Origin: Halichoerus grypus | Taxonomy: Eukaryota; Chordata; Mammalia; Carnivora; Phocidae | Assembly: GCF_964656455.1 (NCBI RefSeq) | Contig: NC_135719.1 | Coordinates: 73,024,283-73,088,282 of the forward strand | Direction of reading: 5' to 3' | Length of the DNA stretch: 64,000 nt | Part shown: positions 54,393 through 64,000 of the stretch, piece after piece | How the letters are laid out: each line of letters starts with the position of its first letter | Position numbering within the stretch: position 1 is the first letter of the stretch | Notes under the pieces: model-generated | The model's input: only the letters and a program-made list of their open reading frames with translations | What the model was told of the DNA's origin: nothing | The model's database searches: none | Translations under genes and position numbers: made by a program

Positions 54393-54979
54393 GCCCCATT
54401 GTGATATGGTTACATTATTCTTTAAGCCTTCAGTGAAATATTGCTGAAAGTCACAAACTCATCTCAAGTGTTATGTGGGCAAGGGAAGCTGGGTGTTAAG
54501 AGGTAGAGAGCAAAAACAGTGACATGTCCATGGAGATGGACTAAAGGCCTTGTCAGTTCTTTTGGTTTCTGTTATTGGTGGTATGAATGTGCTGCAGATG
54601 CGAGGGTCTTTTGTCACAGAGTTAAACACACACACCTGGCCCAGGAGTCCTTCAGAGAAGATGAAGGAAGATCTAAGAAGAACTAAGGGGGAGCTGTTGG
54701 TGTAGCTTTTTCCTCAAGCCAATAGGGTAAGCCAGCAGCAGATCAACATGTATGAGCTACAGAATATTTACTGCCTCGTTTCCTCTCTCCAAATCTCTCT
54801 TGTGGTCCGCCCCTAACTGGAATCACACAGGAAAGGGAATTCTGGAAAATATAGGTCAGCCTAGTCATGTTGACATATTACAAAGTCACTACGAAAATGT
54901 CTTAAATATTTTATGGGGCACTGTCAGATGTCATATAGGGGAAGAGTTTCAGCCTCTCTAGTTTACCTTGTTGCTTGAT
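54393..54979. other. stretch with possible ancient repeat
   Basis: 54.78-54.90 kb ('gtggtccgcccctaactgga', 'ttctggaaaatataggtcag', 'catgttgacatattacaaag') resembles a dispersed repeat end but I cannot name it. The rest is unrecognised. Confidence 0.35.
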
Positions 54980-55102
54980 AAAGAATTCTTGACTGTAAGC
55001 CTTGCAGGGATAGGGCAATTGCCTCTTTTGCACTCCAATGCCTAACACACACACTTTTACATAGTAGCCTCTTAATAAACATTTGCTGAATAAATGATTG
55101 TG
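54980..55102 (+). mobile_element. L2 3' end
   Basis: 'actgtaagccttgcagggat', 'ccaatgcctaacacacacac' and 'cttaataaacatttgctgaa' give the L2 tail in sense orientation. Confidence 0.75.
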
Positions 55103-55107
55103 TATGT

Positions 55108-55192
55108 TCTAGATACCATGCTAAGTGCCAGGGGTAAAAAATAAGACATGTTCTTTTCTCCCTTCATGGAATTTGGAATCAGTTAGATAATA
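55108..55192 (-). mobile_element. L2 3' end, antisense, abutting the sense copy
   Basis: 'taccatgctaagtgccaggg' followed by 'ttctcccttcatggaatttg' is the reversed L2 tail. It starts within a few bases of the sense L2 tail ending at 55102. Confidence 0.55.
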
Positions 55193-55198
55193 CATATA

Positions 55199-55250
55199 AG
55201 ATAGATAGATGATAGATAGATAGATAGATGATAGATAGAGATAGATACAT
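55199..55250. repeat. (GATA)n microsatellite
   Basis: About 11 GATA units with two 'gatgata' interruptions and one 'gagata'. Tetranucleotide arrays of this kind are usually length-polymorphic. Confidence 0.95.
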
Positions 55251-56245
55251 AATACATAGACACATTAGAAACTTTTATAGATATGCACAATCTTTGCCAA
55301 CATACATGATAAACAATGAAAATTTGATATAAAAGTAACTTATTATTATGCATTTTTCAAAAATGCATATAAAGGATGGCTAAAGGAATCTTGAATCTAA
55401 AATTCCAGTTTTCTAAAATTAGGACAAGAGACTAGAGATTTAATAAAAGATATTAGGCATTCACTTTGGGGGAAAAAAAGTTTTGGAATAGAAATTTCTG
55501 ATTCTGCAAATGTCTCAGAGGAGAATGATAACTGTGGCACAGATGGGATGGATGGTTACCAAACCTGGTTCTTCCTTTTTCTGGGCCCACAGTGAGACTG
55601 CAATTCTCAACTTTCCTTGCAATGAAGCATTGTCATATGTCTGGCAATAGAATTTAAGCAGACATGATGTGCATCACTTAAAGATCTGGTCTGTAATGTC
55701 AAGAATTTAAAAATTAAAAAATTGATTGATTAAAAAATATGAAATTAAATAAGTTTGGCTATGCTGAGATATACATTAAAATAAAAAGCTGAGTGGGATA
55801 GCTTGACATGGTATATTGATATTCAGGTTAATAGCAAGTTGATCATCTAATATTCATCATCAATAGCCTAATTGGATTTAATCTTTTTTGTGGAGTCTTC
55901 TTTAAATGTGTCACAAGGGATTGGAAACCTCTAAAAGTGCATTGATTCCTAAGCCTGTGATCGTCACTGGGAGTCAGAAAACCAAGAATCTGAAGATGAT
56001 TTTGTTAATTTTGAATCATGTGATCTCAGATAATCACTTTTCATTTACTAACCACAAACCTCTAAACACACACACAAGTCCACCATGAATAGAATTTATA
56101 CATAAATGCATGTTGCATACACACACACACATATACATTAATCCTATGCACAGTGAACTTGGGACAGGACAGTCCCAACTTCCAATCTTCCTCACTGTCT
56201 GAGTTTTTTTTCAGGGATTTCCATACTTTAAAAAATAATAAACCA
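55251..56245. other. AT-rich stretch with a weak ancient-repeat segment
   Basis: 55.57-55.70 kb shares wording with the 52.76-kb repeat ('ctcaactttccttgcaatga', 'gcattgtcatatgtctggca'). Short CA runs lie near 56069 and 56119. Otherwise nothing recognised. Confidence 0.35.
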
Positions 56246-56705
56246 TCTATGAGTCCTGATATCAAAACCAGAGAAAGACATTACAGGAAAAGAAAACTAT
56301 AGATCATAGCTTTTATGAGTATGGATGCAAAAATCCTCAAAAAAATGTTAACAAAGCAAATACAGCAACATGTAAAAAAAATTATACACTATGATCAAGT
56401 GGAGTTTATCCCAGGAATGCAAGGTTGGCTTAACATCTGAAAAGCAGTGACTGTGATACACCACATAAATAGAATAAAGGAGAAAAAGCACATGATCATG
56501 CCAAAAGATGCAGAAAAAGCATTTGACAAAATTTAACACCACTTCATGATCAAAACACTCTATAAATTAGGAAAAGAAGGGATCTTCCTCAACTTGACAA
56601 ACAGCATCTAGAAAAACCTACAGCTAACATCATACTTAATGATAAAAGACTGAATGTTTCTCTTTAAAGCCAGGAAAAAGACAGGTTGTCTGCTCTGCCA
56701 TTTCT

Positions 56706-56914
56706 TTCTTTCTTTTTTTGCTTTTTAGATTTTATTTATTTATTTGACAGAGAGAGACTCAGCGAGAAAGGGAACACAAGAGGGGGGGTGTGGGAGAGGG
56801 AGAAGCAGGCTTCCCGCTGAGCAGGGAGCCCGATGTAGGGCTCCATCCCAGGACCCTGGGATCATGACCTGAGCCAAAGGCAGATACTTAATGACTGAGC
56901 CACCCAGGCACCCC
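56706..56914 (-). mobile_element. Can-SINE, antisense, inside L1
   Basis: Antisense young-type body ('gagcccgatgtagggctcca', 'gactgagccacccaggcacc'). Perfect 16-bp duplication ctgctctgccatttct at 56690-56705 and 56915-56930; L1 sequence resumes exactly after it. Confidence 0.97.
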
Positions 56915-57731
56915 CTGCTCTGCCATTTCTATCCAACATTGCACCAAGTTTCTAGGCCAGGAAATTAGGAAAGAAAAGGAAGTAATAAGGTACCTAGATT
57001 GAAAAGGAGAAAGTAGAATTTCCTCTATTTTTAGATGACATGGTCTTATATACAGAAAATTCTAAACAAACTCTTAGAACTAATAAATGAGCTCGGCAAA
57101 TGGCAGCATATAAAATTAATATAAAAAAATTGTATAGCAATACACAGCAATGAAAAATCCAAATATGAGATCAAAGAAACAATTCCACTTATAATAGCAT
57201 TTAAGAAAATAAAATATTTAGGAATAAATTTAACAAAGTAGTGCAAAACATAGCCACTGAAAACTACAAAACATTGTTCAAAGAAATTAAAGACCTAGGT
57301 AAGAAAGAAGAAAGAAGACCTAAATAAATGGAAAGATAACTCCTGTTCATGGATTGAAAGATTTAATACTGCTAAAATAGCAACAGTATTCAAAGCAATC
57401 TACAGATTCACGTAAGTCTCTACCAAAATTCTAGCTGTTACAGAAATTGACAAGCTGAGCCAAAAATTTGCAGACATAAATGATCCAGAAGAACCAAAAC
57501 AGTCTTGAAAAAGAACACAGAGTTCTCACACTTATTAATTTCAAAATTTATTACAAAGCTACAGTAATCAAGACAGTGTAGTATTGGCATAAAGATTGAT
57601 ATATAAATCAATTGACTGAAATCCAGAAACAGCTGTCATACTTACAATCAATTGATATTTGACTGGGTTGCTAAGATAATTCATTAGGGGAAAGAATAGG
57701 TTGTTTTTTTTTTTTTTAATAAATGGTGCTG

Positions 57732-57933
57732 AGGCACCTGGGTGGCTCAGTTGGTTAAGTGTCTGCCTTCGGCTCAGGTCATGATTGCAAGGTCCTGCGA
57801 TTGAGCCCAGCATCCGGCTCCCTGCTCAGTGGGGAGCCTGCTTCTCTCTCTCCCTCTGCCCCTCCCCCTGCCCATGCTCTCTCACTCTCTCTCTGTCAAA
57901 TAAATAAATAAAATCTTCACCAAAAAAATATAA
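57732..57933 (+). mobile_element. Can-SINE inside L1
   Basis: Sense copy with 'gttaagtgtctgccttcggc' and AAATAAATAAATAAAATC tail. Duplication a(t/c)aaatggtgctg at 57719-57731 and 57934-57946. Confidence 0.96.
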
Positions 57934-59017
57934 ACAAATGGTGCTGGGACAATTGGATATCCACATGCAAAAGAATGAAGTTGGACCCCTACCTGATAGA
58001 GTATACAAAGCTAGGTCAACATAGGTCAAAGACCTAAATGTAAGAAATAAAACAAATACCTAAATATAAAAAATAAAGCTTTTATAAAAATGTAAAAGAA
58101 AATAAAAGTTTTAGAAAAATTCTTGGAAGAAAACATAAGCATAAATCAATGTGATCTTGGATTAAATAATGGTCTCTTATATATAACATCAAAATTGCAA
58201 GCCACACACACACCCACACATACACAAGACAAATGGGACTTTAGTAAAATTAAAAATTTCTGTGCTTCAAAGGACACCATCAAGAAAATGAAAAGACAAC
58301 CAATGGACTGGGAAAAAATATTTGTAAATCATATATATCATAAGGGACTTGTATCTAAAATGTATAAAGGAATTTTATGACTCAATAGTAAAAGACAAAT
58401 AAACCAATTTAAAAATGGGCAAAGAATCTGGATAGTTCATCACAGAAAATATACAAATGGCTAATAAGCACATGAGAAGATTCTCAACATCATTAGCCAT
58501 CAGGGAAATGCAAATGAGAACCACAATAAGATACCACTTCCCACCCAGTAGGATAGCTAATATAATAATAAAAAAAGCAGGTAATAATAAATTTTGGTGA
58601 AAATATGGAGTAAGCAGAACTCTGTTACACTGCTGGCAGGAATGTACAATGGTGTAGCTGGTTTGGAAAACTATAGTTCCTTATAAGGTAACATATATTG
58701 CCACATGATCTAGTAATTGTATTACTGAGTATATACCTACGGGAAATGAAAACTTATGCCCATATAAAAATGTATACATGAATTTTTATAGCAGTATTGT
58801 TCATAATAGCCAAAATGTGAAGACAACATAGATACCAAAATGTGACAGAGCAATACAATGGAAAATTATTCAGCAGTTAAAAAGGAATGAAGTAATGGTG
58901 CATGCTACAACATGGATGAACCTCAAAAACATCTGTTAAGTGAAAGAAGCCATTACAGAAGACCACATATTGCATGGTTCCCTTTAAATGAAGTGTCTGG
59001 AATAGACAAATCATTAC

Positions 59018-59215
59018 GGCGGGTGCCTGGGTGGCTCAGTCATTAAGCGTCTGCCTTTGGCTCAATTCATGATCCCAGGTCCTAGGATCAAGCCCCGCAT
59101 TGGGCTCCCTGCTCGGCGGGAAGCCTGCTTCTCCCTCTCCCACTCCCCCTGCTTGTGTTCCCTCTCTCGCTGTGTCTCTCTCTGTCAAATAAATAAATAA
59201 AATCTTTAAAAAAAA
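59018..59215 (+). mobile_element. Can-SINE (young type) inside L1
   Basis: Sense copy carrying CCCACTCCCCCTGCTTGTGT and 'gtcattaagcgtctgccttt'. Duplication aaatcattac at 59008-59017 and 59216-59225. Very similar to the copies at 61868 and 63051. Confidence 0.96.
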
Positions 59216-59450
59216 AAATCATTACAGGTAGCAGGTAGATGGGTGTTTGCCTAGGGCTAGGGGAGTTGAGGGGAAATGGGTAGTGACTGTTAATGGGTAT
59301 GTGGTTTCTTTTTGGTTGATGAAAGTGTTCCAAAACTGATTGTAATTGTGATTGTGTAACTTTTTGAATATGCTAAAAACCATTGGATTATACACTTAAA
59401 ATTGGCAAATTATATAGTATATGTATTATATCTCAGTAAAGTTGAAAGAA

Positions 59451-60482
59451 ATAAAATATTTGTGTATGTGTGTCCCAGTGTTTGCTTCTCTGTCAAACAA
59501 GGAGCTGAGGCATACGGTTGATAGTTTTCTTCCATTTCCACTATTCTGTATTTCCATGGTTTTGTGATTACCAACAGACATCAGTATTGTCATACATACA
59601 GTGTTTTGAGTGACGAATGGTTTTTAATAGCTCTAAGATAATCTTCAAATTTTTTTCAGAAGTTTCTAGAATATAAATAACAAGCCAATGATCATTCCAT
59701 TTATGAACTCACAGAGTAAAAGCCACTGCTTTCCTGTACCGTTTGAAGGGTCACCACTGCTATATGTATTGAGTCTCAAGATAGCTAGATTTCTATATTA
59801 TCTCAAGTAAGGAAAATACTATACCTAAGTTCAAATTTTTCATCAGCTGACATTGTTAAAAACTGTCTCTTAGTTCCACTGCCTGAGCAGCACAGTTAAT
59901 ACATTGATTGACCAAGCACTAGAAAAGCAAATTGAATCAAAATGTAATGTCCTTTGGGGAACAGGCAGATAAAAAGTTTGCAGACCTTACAAATCGAAGG
60001 TATATAGAGCAGTGGCGGTGATCAGAACTAACAGGTTGTGATTTGACCCAGACCTTCAATCATGCTTCTTAAAAAAAATACTTTTTTTTTTTTTTTTACA
60101 CAAATATCTATGACCACTAAATGACAAAAACCAGACAGTGAACAAGGTTCTGCTGAAAGTGTCATCTTTATGCGAGTAGTCCGGAAGCTGAGGGTCACCA
60201 AAGTCTATTCAGAAAGGCACTACAAACAGGCAGTAACACTAACTGCCATGTCCTCTTTGGATGTGAGAAACGTTCTATGTAGCTATCCAGAACTATGGCC
60301 ATAATTAAAATAAATGCCACTTCTAAAAACAGAGATAGTTGGAAGGACAAAAACATAAGCAAATTAATTTAAAAGGCACTTCTTTGGAGTTAGAGGGCCA
60401 GAAAAAAGTATAGGTTGAAACCAAACAAAAAGGGAACAGACAAAAGAGAATGCAGAATTTTAGAGCTAGATGGAACTTGACT
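59451..60482. other. 1-kb single-copy-like stretch
   Basis: No repeat recognised apart from an A/T run near 60070-60095. 59.85-60.30 kb has balanced composition and could be constrained, but that cannot be judged here. Confidence 0.35.
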
Positions 60483-60900
60483 ATCTTATCATGCTTTGTG
60501 TTAGTCAGGATAAGATAAGCCATACCGAGATAACAAACTCAGAAATCTCTGTGACTTAACACAACAAAAAGTTTGTTTCTTAGTTTGGTTTAGTAGACAC
60601 TTTCATTCATCTGATCATTCAAGCTCTTTCCATTTCACGATACCGCCATAGCCTCCAAAGTTGGTATGGCAAGAGGACAGAAAAATGGAGAGGACACACT
60701 CTCTTTTCCCGGAAGTGACACATGCCCTGTGTTCACATTTCATTGGCCAGAATTCAGGCACGTGACTCCTACCCAACATCAAGGAAAGTGGGGGAAATGC
60801 CCCTTTCCTATGGAACAGTGAGGCAAAACATAACACTGCTTCCAGGCCACTATTATGCAAACCACCCCCCCCAATCTTCCCAACTTTTGCCATACTCTGT
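60483..60900. mobile_element. ancient interspersed repeat, family unresolved
   Basis: 'tgtgacttaacacaacaaaa', 'agtttgtttcttagtttggt', 'cggaagtgacacatgccctg' and 'tcacatttcattggccagaa' follow a dispersed mammalian repeat that I recognise by order but cannot name. It explains the 92-codon minus frame. Confidence 0.6.
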
Positions 60901-61149
60901 TACCTCTTGAATCGGCTTACTAATTTAAGTGAATTCTAAATCAATTCACTTATAAAAACCTACTTACCATTAAATAATCTACTAATTAGATTAAAATATA
61001 ATTTCAGCTGGTTTGATGTAACAATGACATGTTTTTCTAGTGTGCATTAAAATCAATACATACTTACTAAGTATATGTTATGGTAAGTCTAAAATCATCT
61101 CCCATATTATCAATGGTAGGCAAAACACTTTAGAAAAAACTAATCTAAC

Positions 61150-61275
61150 CCTCCTATTTTAAGATGAGAAAACTGAGGCCCAGAAGAAGACCCAAGTCCC
61201 CCTGCCCCCATCACATGGGAAGCTGAATGACAAAGCCAGAATTAGAGTCTAGGTTTCCTTTCCACTCTACCATGT
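61150..61275 (-). mobile_element. MIR fragment, antisense
   Basis: 'aagatgagaaaactgaggcc', 'gacaaagccagaattagagt' and 'ttccactctaccatgtttcc' are the reversed MIR core and tRNA-like end. Confidence 0.7.
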
Positions 61276-61851
61276 TTCCAATACTCGAAGTTTGTGGGAA
61301 AAGGATGTGGGCACTAGAAAAACAAACTGAGTCACTGCAATTAGGGGAATAAAAAAGAACACAGGCACAAAGTACAGATACCTTAAAGTTAAAAAAAAAT
61401 TATAGGAAGAGTTGTGAGGCTGCAAGGCAGGTGGGGGTCTCAGAAAACATGACTCCCACACAAATCAGCAGATTTGGGTGCATGACTATCTCAAGGCTTC
61501 TGAGAAGCCGGTTTTCTGAATTACTTAGACTCACAGATGAATAATTATAGGGGCCTTGAAAACCACCATGAGACTGGAGAGGAGTAAATGCAACTGGAGG
61601 GGCCACGGGGATGGCTGCTGGACTCTGCATGTGAAAGCACAGGAAGGGCCTGCTGTCTGTTCTACAGATTCCGGTCCTCTGTGCGGGGCCACAGACCCCA
61701 GGAACACACTGCAGATACACACAGGGAAGAGCATCACTTCCATTTGAATCAAAATAAAATACCAAAAGGATCTGGGTAGGAAACCTCTGGAGGATTACTA
61801 GGAGTTCCTTCATATTCTCTAACGCAGCTTTGCCAACAAATACCTGCTCCT
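61276..61851. other. single-copy-like stretch open in several frames
   Basis: No repeat recognised. A 163-codon minus-strand frame (61400-61891) and two plus-strand frames of 63 codons (61556-61747 and 61588-61779) overlap here. None has a recognised domain, and the minus frame begins inside the SINE that starts at 61868, so no gene is called. Confidence 0.4.
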
Positions 61852-61867
61852 GAAGAATCACAATAGA

Positions 61868-62065
61868 GGGGCACCTGGGTGGCTCAGTCATTAAACGTCT
61901 GCCTTCGGCTCAGGTCATGATCCCAGGGTCCTGGGATCAAGTCCCTCATCGGGCTCCCTGCTCAGCGGGAAGCCTGCTTCTCCCTCTCCCACTCCCCCTG
62001 CTTGTGTTCCTTCCCTCGCTTTGTCTCTGTCAAATAAATAAAATCTTTAAAAAAAAAAAAAAAAA
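61868..62065 (+). mobile_element. Can-SINE (young type)
   Basis: Clean sense copy with CCCACTCCCCCTGCTTGTGT, 17-A run and perfect 16-bp duplication gaagaatcacaataga at 61852-61867 and 62066-62081. Few departures from the other young copies; possibly recent enough to be polymorphic. Confidence 0.97.
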
Positions 62066-62262
62066 GAAGAATCACAATAGATGCTTAGCAGATTGAATTT
62101 TACTAATTAGGATCACAGGATTTGGTCCCTGAGGACATTTTGGAGGACATCTACTGTAGTTGTACATTTTCTTTTGAAATCCATGAAAATTGGTTCTTCA
62201 AAATAAGCTTTATAGACAAACTCATTACACAGAACTGGTAGAAGCAGAACCACTCCAGTTGG

Positions 62263-62633
62263 AGGAGTGTCTTAGTCAGCTTGGGTGGCTATGATAAAAT
62301 ACTATAGATTGCAGGGATGAAACGGCAGACATTTATCTCTCACAGTTCCAGAGGCTAGGAAGTCCCAGATTAGGGTGCAGCATGGCCAGGTTCTGGTGAG
62401 GACTCTCTTTCTGGCTGCCATCTTGCTGTGTCCTCGCATGGAGAGAGAGTGGCCTCTGGTCTCCTCCTCTCCTCATAAGGACTCTAAACCCCTCACGGGG
62501 GCTCCATCCTCATGACCTCATCTAAACCTAATTATCTCCCAAAGGTCCCACTTCCAAAAACCTTCACAAAAGAGATTAAAGCTTTAACATATGACTTGGG
62601 ATGAGGGACAGATATTCAATCCTAAGCAAGGAG
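62263..62633 (-). mobile_element. solo MLT1-like LTR with 5-bp target duplication
   Basis: The element 62268-62628 starts tgtcttag and ends taagca, with reversed MLT1-type wording between: 'cacagttccagaggctagga', 'ctggctgccatcttgctgtg', 'catcctcatgacctcatcta', 'ctaattatctcccaaaggtc'. AGGAG is present directly on both sides (62263-62267 and 62629-62633). No internal retroviral region, so it is a solo LTR, about 361 bp. Confidence 0.88.
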
Positions 62634-63027
62634 AAGGGGTTTTGGAACTTTGCCAGTTTACCTCCTCTTACTATCCCCCTCATTCCACCCACCCACTGAG
62701 CACAGATAGGTAATATGATGCCCCTTCACCCATCCAATGCCTTCATGTTAGGAATGCAGAAAACTAGGCTTAGAGGTATTGTGCTGATTTCTGAGGCCAT
62801 CCAGTTGGGCAATGTCAGTCAAAACTACAATTATAGCCTTTTGACTCATGGTGGACCTTTCTGTGAGATTATTATGGTAAGAGACAATGATATTGTGATT
62901 TATAGACATAGGTCTATATTTTTCTTTATAAATAATGTCTAGAAATTGTATACTACTTGAAATAGATTATAGAACAGAGTTATATCCTATCCTATTCTAG
63001 ACACTGAAAACGTACAACACAGATAAA
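62634..63027. other. single-copy-like stretch
   Basis: Weak reversed-MIR wording occurs near 62750-62830 ('gtgctgatttctgaggccat'), not firm. Otherwise nothing recognised. Confidence 0.35.
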
Positions 63028-63050
63028 TTCTTTTTAAAAAAAGACTTACT

Positions 63051-63256
63051 GGGGTGCCTGGGTGGCTCAGTCGTTAAGCGTCTGCCTTCAGCTCAGGTCA
63101 TGATCCCGGGGTCCTGGGATTGAGTCCCACATTGGGCTCCCTGCTCAGCGGAAAGCCTGCTTCTCCCTCTCCCACTCCCCCTGCTTGTGTTTCCTCTCGC
63201 ACTGTTGTCTCTCTCTGTCAAATAAATAAATAAAATCTTTAAAAAAAATAAAAAAA
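63051..63256 (+). mobile_element. Can-SINE (young type) in the L1 tail region
   Basis: 'ggggtgcctgggtggctcag', CCCACTCCCCCTGCTTGTGT and an A-rich tail with interspersed T. Duplication aaaaaagacttact just before 63051 and again ending at 63272. Confidence 0.96.
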
Positions 63257-63971
63257 TAAAAAAAGACTTACTGAGGTATAATTGACAAAATAAACTGGCA
63301 TAAAATAAAATTGGCATAAGATAAACATTAAAATTACATTTGATAAGTTTTCAAATAAGTGTGTACCCATGAAATCATGATGAAAATCAAGATGATGAAT
63401 ATAATTAGACCCCAAAATTTTCTTGTGCTCTTTATAATCCCCTTTCAATCTTCCCCACATCCTCCCCATTCCAAGGCAACAACTGTTCTGATTTCTGTCC
63501 CTATATATTAGTTTATAATACAAGAATTTATATGGAATCATAGAGTATGTACCGTTTTTCTTTTGTGGTTGCTTTCTCTCAGCATAATAACGTTGAGATT
63601 CATCTATGATGTTACATGTATGAGAGGTACACTCAATTGTATTGCTGAGAACAATTACATTACATAGTTATACCACACTTGGTTTATCCATTTATCTATT
63701 GGTGGACATTTGAGTTATTTTCAGTTTTTGACTATTACAGATAAAGCTGTTTTGAACATTTGTGTACAAGTCTCCGTATGGGCACTCCTTTTGATGATAT
63801 ACCTAGAAGTAGAACAGTTGGGTCATATAGTAAATGTATAGTTGACTTAAAGAAACTGACAAATTATTTTCCAAGGTGGCATCCTACTTTCCACTCCCAC
63901 CCATGAGGCAGGAACATTCCAATTGCTCCACATACTTGGTATGGTTTTTTAAAAATTTTGGCCATTCTAGA

Positions 63972-64000
63972 AGTGCCTAGATGGCTCAGTCGTTAAGCAT
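63972..64000 (+). mobile_element. Can-SINE head, cut by window end
   Basis: 'agtgcctagatggctcagtc' and 'gttaagcat' are the first 29 bases of a sense Can-SINE inserted in the antisense L1. Confidence 0.88.

Larger units (their letters stand above)
56246..59450 (+). mobile_element. old L1 (most of ORF2 plus 3' UTR), three SINE insertions
   Basis: Sense ORF2 order: 'tatcaaaaccagagaaagac', 'gatgcaaaaatcctcaaaaa', 'cccaggaatgcaaggttggc', 'agctaacatcatacttaatg', 'tttagatgacatggtcttat', 'tcaagacagtgtagtattgg', 'gggaaatgcaaatgagaacc' and 'tactgagtatatacctacgg'. The 3' UTR ends in 'tatctcagtaaagttgaaag'. Frames are broken throughout, so it encodes no functional reverse transcriptase. About 2.6 kb of L1 remains after removing the SINEs. 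Confidence 0.95.
63028..64000 (-). mobile_element. old L1 3' portion, antisense, split by SINEs
   Basis: From 63272 it reads 'gaggtataattgacaaaata', 'cataataacgttgagattca', 'atctattggtggacatttga', 'ttgtgtacaagtctccgtat' and 'aattattttccaaggtggca', the reversed 3' UTR and ORF2 end of an ancient L1. A SINE lies at 63051-63256 and another starts near 63972; the L1 presumably continues past the window. Confidence 0.88.

Noticed and set aside
55199..55250. Direct-repeat array that could be mistaken for a CRISPR-like array
   Set aside because: It is a simple tetranucleotide run without spacers, in a vertebrate genome.
61400..61891. 163-codon minus-strand open frame, the longest in the window
   Set aside because: Its start lies inside the SINE at 61868, it has no recognised domain, other frames are open in the same GC-richer stretch, and no splice or promoter signals support it.
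1..64000. A novel multi-gene biological system
   Set aside because: No operon-like gene set, conserved protein cluster or RNA array is visible; the content is typical mammalian intergenic or intronic sequence with transposon remnants.

Overview
The window looks like ordinary gene-poor nuclear DNA from a carnivoran mammal. It carries about thirty copies of the tRNA-Lys-derived Can-SINE (5' box GGTGGCTCAGTC, CT-rich middle, AAATAAATAAAATCTTT tail). The dog/wolf-type variant with a GGCGCAGCGG head and the cat-type variant are both absent. The common form has CCCACTCCCCCTGCTTGTGT in its CT-rich part, as I remember it from bears, seals and mustelids, so an arctoid caniform is my best guess. That assignment is from memory of the families, not from a search.

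I find no convincing protein-coding gene, rRNA, tRNA, snRNA, CRISPR array, origin or prokaryotic feature. The short open frames are chance frames or decayed LINE reading frames. One 54-nt segment (3448-3501) has the layout of a small frame-preserving cassette exon and is the only exon-like candidate I would test.

Layout. 1-5.9 kb: mostly single-copy sequence with fossil L2, MIR and L1 ends. 5.9-9.5 kb: dense SINEs, an old L1 3' end and a (GT)20 array. 9.5-17.5 kb: single-copy-like sequence with MIR, MER5-type and L2 fossils; 11.97-13.79 kb has no recognised repeat. 17.5-21.1 kb: two L1 3' ends in opposite orientation. 21.06-24.2 kb: antisense L2, one copy split by an unidentified block of about 0.87 kb. 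24.9-26.8 kb: old L1 end broken by SINEs, then L2. 28.4-31.4 kb: L2 pieces and an ERVL-type LTR. 31.5-33.6 kb: antisense L1 ORF2 remnant holding a SINE within a SINE. 34.7-35.3 kb: three-layer SINE/L1/SINE nest. 36.6-43.6 kb: largely single-copy with a Tigger-like fossil and one L1. 43.9-49.1 kb: SINE cluster and L2/MIR. 53.6-54.4 kb: antisense L1. 56.2-59.45 kb: sense L1 with three SINE insertions. 60.5-64 kb: an ancient repeat, a solo MLT1-like LTR with an intact 5-bp target duplication, two young SINEs and an antisense L1 that runs off the end.

There is no operon or pathway logic here. What can be read is insertion history: target-site duplications are visible for most SINEs and several L1s, and the nesting order is explicit in places. 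Regulatory potential, if any, lies in the repeat-free blocks (about 11.97-13.79, 36.6-37.85, 38.2-39.9 and 42.55-43.59 kb). Without cross-species alignment I can only nominate them.
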